The notes under the pieces are model-generated. The model was not told the DNA's origin. It ran no database searches and saw nothing but the letters and a program-made list of their open reading frames with translations. A program made the position numbers and the translations under genes. A stretch of 64,000 nucleotides of DNA. Origin: Sesamum alatum (Eukaryota; Streptophyta; Magnoliopsida; Lamiales; Pedaliaceae). Location: contig JACGWO010000003.1 of assembly GCA_034509735.1 (NCBI GenBank), forward strand, positions 43,198,873-43,262,872, written 5' to 3'. Shown in pieces: positions 58,630 to 64,000 of this stretch. Within the stretch, counting starts at the first letter, position 1. Every line of letters starts with the position of its first letter.

Positions 58630-60764
58630 CCAATTTTATATAACTTGTTGTAGTTCTCCACTTTTTCTTGGTGGACAACATACTCATCATCATTCATGTT
58701 AGTATCATCGATCTTGCTCGGGTTTTCTCAGTGAGAATATAAGAAACCTTGAGAAGACTTAGGTAAAAAAAATCTTTAACCTTCCATCTCTTGAAATGGG
58801 TACTATTGAACCGAAAGGGCTTATTGAGATCTCCCACATCGACATCCACTGATTTTTCAATTGTAGCCATTTGAATCTCCTTAAAATTGTTGTAGAAGTA
58901 TCAATTACAATTGAAACAAAATACAAAACATTTCCAGGCTGAGGCACATGCATATATCTCGTTCTCTTTAAGGAGATTCAAGCCCACTGCAGTAAGAAAT
59001 TATCACTGGTCCAACAGTATCACTCTTGACTTGTCCCCTCCAGGATACAACAGCCCGATAGAAGCCTTGCTTATCGGATTAGAACTAGCTGCACATCGTA
59101 TGACTCTAACACACTCTGGACAAGTTGTAGAGTCCAAAACTCCACCAAAACTAACACATTCCTTCAACGAGTATAACTCTCTCTTATAGGACAATTGCAT
59201 GTACAAATATTGTATATATGAACAAGGTAGAATGTGTGCCATTTTTATAGGTGGAGAAATCATCCACTATTTTAATGAGAATTAGTGGACAATAATGTTA
59301 TAGATTACAAGAGATAGTGGGAATAAAGGCTTAATTGCATAAAACTCCCCTATGTTTTAAAAACTCGGCTAAAAAATCCTTTGTGTTTTAAAAATAGGCG
59401 AAAACCCCCCTTCTATTTTATTAAATATAGCTCAATCGCCCATTTCCGTCAAATTGACTTAACGGCGTCAATTTTTTTTTCGTTTGACCGTTATGCCCGT
59501 TTTTATTATTTATTACTTGTTTATTTATGACCATTGGATCTTATTTGAGTATATAATAACCATCAGATCTAAGCAATTAATCTCAATCATTAGATCGTTG
59601 AAAAATGAACGGTCTGGATTCAACAAATTTGAATTTATACTATATATAAATAATTAGAAATTATAAAAAAACAAAATTATTATTTATATATAAAATTTTA
59701 AAAAAAAAAGAAAAAAGAAAAGAAAACCCTACTCCCCCATCCCCCCGCCGCCGCCTACCCCCTCCCCAGCCCCCACCCCCCTGTCCCCCCTAAGTCTGGC
59801 GACGTCGTCGTCGCCCAGTCAAGCTGGTTTGGGCGACAGAGACGCCGTCGCCCAGACCAGCTATGGGCAACGGGCCCTTCTGATGCCGTCGCCCAAACCA
59901 GTGCTGTTGCCCGTTCTGTGTGGGGGGGATGGAGACGCCGTCGCCCCTCTGTGCGGGGGCGATGGCCGCCGCCCCCCAGTTTTTTTCTTTTTAAATTCTT
60001 TTAATTAATTTAATTATATTTATTAAATATATTTTTTAATTAATTAAGAGTAATTTCAAATAATTATAATAGTTATTAGATATTAAATTAATCATTTTGT
60101 ATATTTTCAATATAATTTTTAAAAATATTTAAATTAATTTATAAATTTAACATTTATATTTATATAGATATCTCAATTTGAAAAATAATATTTAATATAA
60201 TTTTTCTATTTTTTTGGTATTTTGATACTAATATAAATATATTTAAAAACAAAAACTATTGATAATTTTTTAGAAAGAAGAAACAAAAAGAAATGCTTAA
60301 AAAAGTCAATTTGGACCATGGTAATTTTAGATACAATATAGGGGTATTTTAGTCAATTAAAGACCAAAAAAGGGTCAAAATGCGCAAAAAATCAAGCATA
60401 ATCGCACTTCAGGCCCGTGCACCCCACCCTCCGTTAGTTTCTAACGAAAGGGGGGGTTTTGTGCTGCATTTATTAAAACACAGGGGGGCTTTTTGCCTAT
60501 TTACAAAACACAAGGGGGTTTTTAGCTATTTCGCGAAACTACAGGGGGGTAAATTGGAGTTTAGTCGGGAATAAATGGCTAGAAAGTAGTTATAAAGTAG
60601 TATGAATATGGTGTAGTAGTGGGATGATATAATCAAGAAGAAATATTACAAATATTATGGCCATAAACATCCACCAACACCACTAACCTCAACATCAATG
60701 GATAGAACATGAAAGGGCACATGTTATAGTTTCAATATTTAAATGCAAGCAATATATGCAATAT
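58630..60764 (-). mobile_element. Ty1/copia fragment: LTR, leader and start of gag, reverse orientation
   Basis: Read on the minus strand: LTR sequence from 60764 downward, then a leader, then a gag start at about 58870 with '[12 protein letters not shown]', typical of copia gag. The frame shifts soon after and the sequence breaks off near 58630. The LTR matches the one at 62904-63329 but lacks about its first 11 bases. It is split by a Mutator-like element (59328-60566) with its 9-bp duplication. The LTR/leader boundary was not fixed. Confidence 0.75.
59328..60566 (+). mobile_element. Non-autonomous Mutator-like element (copy B) inside a copia LTR
   Basis: Flanked by identical gggaataaa strings (59319-59327 and 60567-60575). 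Ends 'ggcttaattgcataaaactc' and complement of 'attggagtttagtc' are imperfect TIRs with repeated 'gctaaaaa.ccccc' blocks. The core (59725-59985) is GC-rich and repeats 'gccgtcgccc' several times. Same family as 20263-21488, opposite orientation. No transposase. Confidence 0.85.
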
Positions 60765-62903
60765 CCATTAGACTTTGGTCCTAATTTTTATATTTTTAAT
60801 ATTGAAAATGACTCTCTTACTTTGAAAGAAGTTTTTTCATCACCTGATGCTATTTTTTGGAAAGAGGCTGTGATGATGAGATGGAGTCTCTAATTTCTAA
60901 TAAAACTTGGAAATTAGTTGATTTACACCGGGTTGTAAGACGATTGGGTGCAAATGGGTCCTCAGAGAAAAGTTAAAATCGGATGGTTCAATTGACACAT
61001 TTAAAGCTAGACTAGTTGCTAAAGGTTTCAAGCAACTTGAAGGTCTAGAGTTTTTTTTATACATATTCTCCGGTAACACGAGTTACATCCATTACACTTT
61101 TAATTGCTATTGTTGCAATATTTGATTTGCATATCCATCAAATGGATGTAAAAACTGCATTTTTGAATGGGGACTTAAATGAAGAAATTTATATAGACCA
61201 ACCTTAGGGTTTTGCAGAAGTAGGCCAAGAAAGCAAGGTGTGTAAATTAACTAAATACCTATATGGCTTGAAACAGGCACCAAAGCAATGGCATGAAAAA
61301 TTTGATTCCTGCATAATTGAGAATTATTTTAAACCAAATGAGTGTGACAAGTGCATTTATCATAAGTCTTGGAATAATTCACATGTGATTGTATTGTTTG
61401 CCTCGATGTGGATGATTTGTTGATCTTTGCATCTACTTTGCATGTTATTAAAGAGACAAAAAATGTGCTTAGTAGTCAGTTTGATATGAAGGATCTTGGT
61501 GAGGCAAACTTTATTTTCGACATGAAAATTACCAAAACCTGTGATGGTATTTTCCTTGATTAGTCGCATTATATTGATAAAATATTGAGAAAATACAGTT
61601 TTATTGATTGTAAGCATGTTACAATTCCTTTTGATCCGAGTGTTCACTTATTTCCTGTTAAAAATGATGATGATGTGATAAATCAAAAGGAGTATGCAAG
61701 CTTAATTGGAAGCTTGAGATATGTGACTGATTGCACTCGGCCTGATATGGCCTATGCTATAGGAGTACTTAGCAGGTTTACAAGCAAACCAAGTATTGAA
61801 CATTGGAATGCCATAACAAGAGTTATGCGATATTTACTTGGTACAAAAAATTGTGGCTTGTTTTATAGAAAATATCCTAAGTACTTGAAGGCTTTTCTGA
61901 TGCAGATTGGAACACCTTATCAGGTGATTTGTGTTCTACCACTGGGTATGTTTTTATTTTGGGTGGTGGTGCTATTTGTTGGAAGTCTAAAAAGCAAACA
62001 ATTATTGCTAACTCTACCATGGAGGCTGAGCTAATTGCTTTAGCTTCGGCTAGTGAGGAAGCAAATTGATTGAGAGATTTACTATTTCAAATACCTTACT
62101 TTGAAAAATCAATTGCTCCAAATTTAATTCATTATGATAGCACCGCTGCAATTGGTAGAGTACAAAATCGTTACTATAACAGTAAATCCAAACCTATAAG
62201 AAGAAAACACAGTACTGTGAGATCATATTTGATAAGTGGTAATATCAATGTTGATTATGTTAAATCTTGTGATAATCTTGCAGATCCATTAACCAAGGCC
62301 CTGGGAAGAGAAAGGGTTTGGAACACATCGAGGAGGATGGGGTTAAAGCCCATACAATCATAAGTCATGTATGAGGAAATCCAACCTGGGGACTAGAGAT
62401 CCTATAACCAGGTTCAATGCGAAAAATGAATCATATGACGACTTGTTTTGAAATGCACTATTTTATTTTTTTTCATCCCTATAATGTGGGTGCATTTATC
62501 CTGTAACAATTTGTGGAGGTTGAGTTTATTAACTCTTAATGAAAGTCTGTAGCTCGAATGAGTGGGGTGTCAGAGTTACTGGAGCACCCTTGACAGATTT
62601 CACCTATATGAGTGTGGAAGTAGGCCTACTCTAAAAAATACTCATGAAAGCCGAGATGGCACAAGGCCGTAATGTGCTGGCTATTAAAGTTCATATTAAC
62701 ACCTTGATTGTTATGTGTGTGCAATGATACTTTATTTCCCTTAAGCAGTCATAGTTCAAGTCTGAGACCACTACTGACTCTGGAGTAGAGGTTACTGTTT
62801 CACTAAGTGGAAGTTTAATGCAGATCACACCTTCATTATGCATAATAGTCTCTCTTTAACTAGTACACTCTCTTTAATTTCTATATTAAAATGAGGCCGG
62901 GAA
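60765..62903 (+). mobile_element. Ty1/copia pol relic: reverse transcriptase and RNase H
   Basis: The plus strand carries copia RT in several frames: the 'KTAFLNGDL' motif near 61150, 'YLYGLKQAPKQWHEKF' near 61260, a worn 'DVDD' catalytic box near 61412, then RNase H with 'SLIGSLRYVT', 'RPDMAYAIGVLSRF' and C-terminal 'ADPLTKAL' near 62282. Frameshifts and in-frame stops (for example near 61204 and 61561) make it dead. Protease and integrase are absent. A 540-bp non-coding stretch and a purine tract precede the 3' LTR. Confidence 0.9.
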
Positions 62904-63329
62904 TGTTGGTATATATATTGCATATATTGCTTGCATTTCAATATTGATATTATAACATGTACCCTTTCACGTTCTATCATTGATGTTGAGGTTAGTGGTG
63001 TTGGTGGATGTTTATGGTAATATTTATAATATTTCTTCTTGATTGCATCATCCCACTACTATGCTATATTCATACTACTTTATACTTACTTTCTAGCCAT
63101 TTATCCCCACTATATCTTGTAATCTATAACATTATTGTCCACTAATTCACATTAAAATAGTGGATCATTTCTACACCTATAAAGTGGCACACATTCTACC
63201 TTGTTCATAAACATGCACATATACAATATTTTTACATGCAATTTTCTTATAAGAGAGAGTTATACTAGTTGAAAGAAGATGTTCTTTTAATTTTTGGTGG
63301 AGTTTTGGACTCTACAACTTGTCTGGAAT
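62904..63329 (+). repeat. 3' LTR of the copia relic, end truncated
   Basis: Starts TGTTGG right after a purine-rich tract ('aaaatgaggccgggaa'), as expected for an LTR. It matches the complement of 60764-59090, including 'ttgatgttgaggttagtggt' and 'gttttggactctacaacttg'. The match stops near 63329, so the LTR's far end is missing. Confidence 0.8.
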
Positions 63330-64000
63330 AGGCCTGTCAATGGGCCAAATATGCCTAGGCCCAAACCCAGACCCATTAAATTAAAATGATTGGGTCTGGG
63401 TCGGGTATATACCCATTCCTAGCCAATTTTACCCAGACCCTATCATTCTTCTCAATTTTCTCTACAAGCAATACCACACTCCTCTCTATACTCTCCATCA
63501 CATCCGCCAAATCCGCCTCCCAGGCCCGCCGCCCCACGCCATGTCTGCCGCCCACGCCACGCCCCGCCACCCTACGCCATGTATGCCGCCCACGCCACGC
63601 CCTGCCCCGCCACCCTACGCCATGTTTGCCGCCCACGCCACGCCCCGCCGCCCTACGCCCAGATCTGAGCGCCGCCCCATGCCATGTGGCCATGTCGGCC
63701 CTTACACCCAGATCTACAACAATCCGCCGTTTACAACAATCTGCCCAACTTTTCAACTTACAGCTTTCCAACTACTTCATTTTCTCCAGTTCCAGCGACG
63801 TCGTCGGCTACATTTAGACACAAACACAAAGACTAGAATATTTCACATTCGGGTTCCAATGTATGTCATTTCTAAGTATTTTCTAGTCAATGTTTCTCCA
63901 GGTGGTTGGTTTCAATTTGTTTCTAATAGAATGAGTTTTTGGGTTCATGCACTTTGATGTCTGTATATCATCATATGGGAATTTTGGCATGTATCTTCAC
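63330..64000. other. GC-rich segment and flank, no gene assigned
   Basis: 63330-63400 has 'gggcc' and 'gggtctgggtcgggta' motifs. 63480-63670 is Pro/Ala-coding-like but low-complexity, with open frames on both strands. The remainder is ordinary sequence running off the window. Confidence 0.4.
63536..63660 (+). repeat. GC-rich minisatellite, three units of 38-43 bp
   Basis: Units begin 'acgccatgt' at 63536, 63574 and 63617 and share 'tgccgcccacgccacgccc'. The overlapping open frames on both strands are a by-product of the repeat. Confidence 0.8.

Noticed and set aside
63386..63957. Pro/Ala-rich ORFs of 131-143 residues on both strands
   Set aside because: Produced by the GC-rich minisatellite; mutually overlapping and without domains.
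1..64000. CRISPR arrays, rRNA or operon-like gene clusters
   Set aside because: No regularly spaced identical short repeats, no rRNA motifs, and the genes are intron-containing and unrelated to each other.

Overview
This is nuclear DNA from a flowering plant. The genes have many short introns with GT..AG borders. Intergenic DNA is very AT-rich and full of terminal-inverted-repeat (TIR) elements, and there is a Ty1/copia relic. The encoded proteins are plant-type: ATG13, RESPONSE TO LOW SULFUR, chloroplast HP30, BIN4 and a thaumatin-like protein. Their style suggests a dicot, perhaps an asterid of the Lamiales type, but that placement rests on recall and is weak. No bacterial genes, CRISPR arrays, rRNA or tRNA genes were seen.

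Layout: 1-10 kb is AT-rich repeat DNA with small TIR/fold-back elements and a diverged direct duplication (about 2.0-2.56 and 3.32-3.99 kb). 10.5-15.8 kb (+) is an intact ten-exon full-size ABCB (P-glycoprotein type) transporter gene. A possible short spliced transcript converges on it from 16.4 kb (-). 17-24 kb holds repeats: a Helitron-like segment, a Mutator-like (MULE) element with a GC-rich core, a Pack-MULE-like element with long TIRs, and a MITE. 24.3-27.8 kb (-) is ATG13. 28-31.2 kb is a cluster of one MITE family, one copy interrupted by about 0.5 kb of possible organellar DNA. 31.75 kb (+) is a low-sulfur-response (LSU) gene. 33-35.4 kb (-) is HP30, a Tim17/22/23-family plastid import protein with a C-terminal SAM domain. 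37.2-40.8 kb (+) is a twelve-exon BIN4 gene with a likely GC-AG intron. 41.75-42.6 kb (-) is a thaumatin-like protein. 46.2-48 kb (-) is a small Cys/His-rich protein of unknown function. 49.6-50.3 kb is a tandem array of about 180 bp period. 50.6-51.4 kb is a TIR element carrying a decayed GRF zinc-finger ORF. 51.4-53.2 kb (+) is POP5, an RNase P/MRP subunit. 53.8-56 kb (-) is an intact F-box gene with a broken relative beside it. 58-64 kb is a nest of elements: a hAT-like MITE, copia pieces in opposite orientations, a MULE inserted in one LTR, and a GC-rich minisatellite.

The genes are independent housekeeping, stress and transport genes, not a cluster or pathway. I found no convincing new multi-gene system. 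The most unusual material is in the transposable elements: the GRF-carrying element, the Pack-MULE-like element, the paired MULEs with GC-rich cores, the inverted copia structure and the foreign insert inside a MITE. Exon borders were placed by reading frame and splice signals only. Repeat borders are by eye. No alignment or database search was run.
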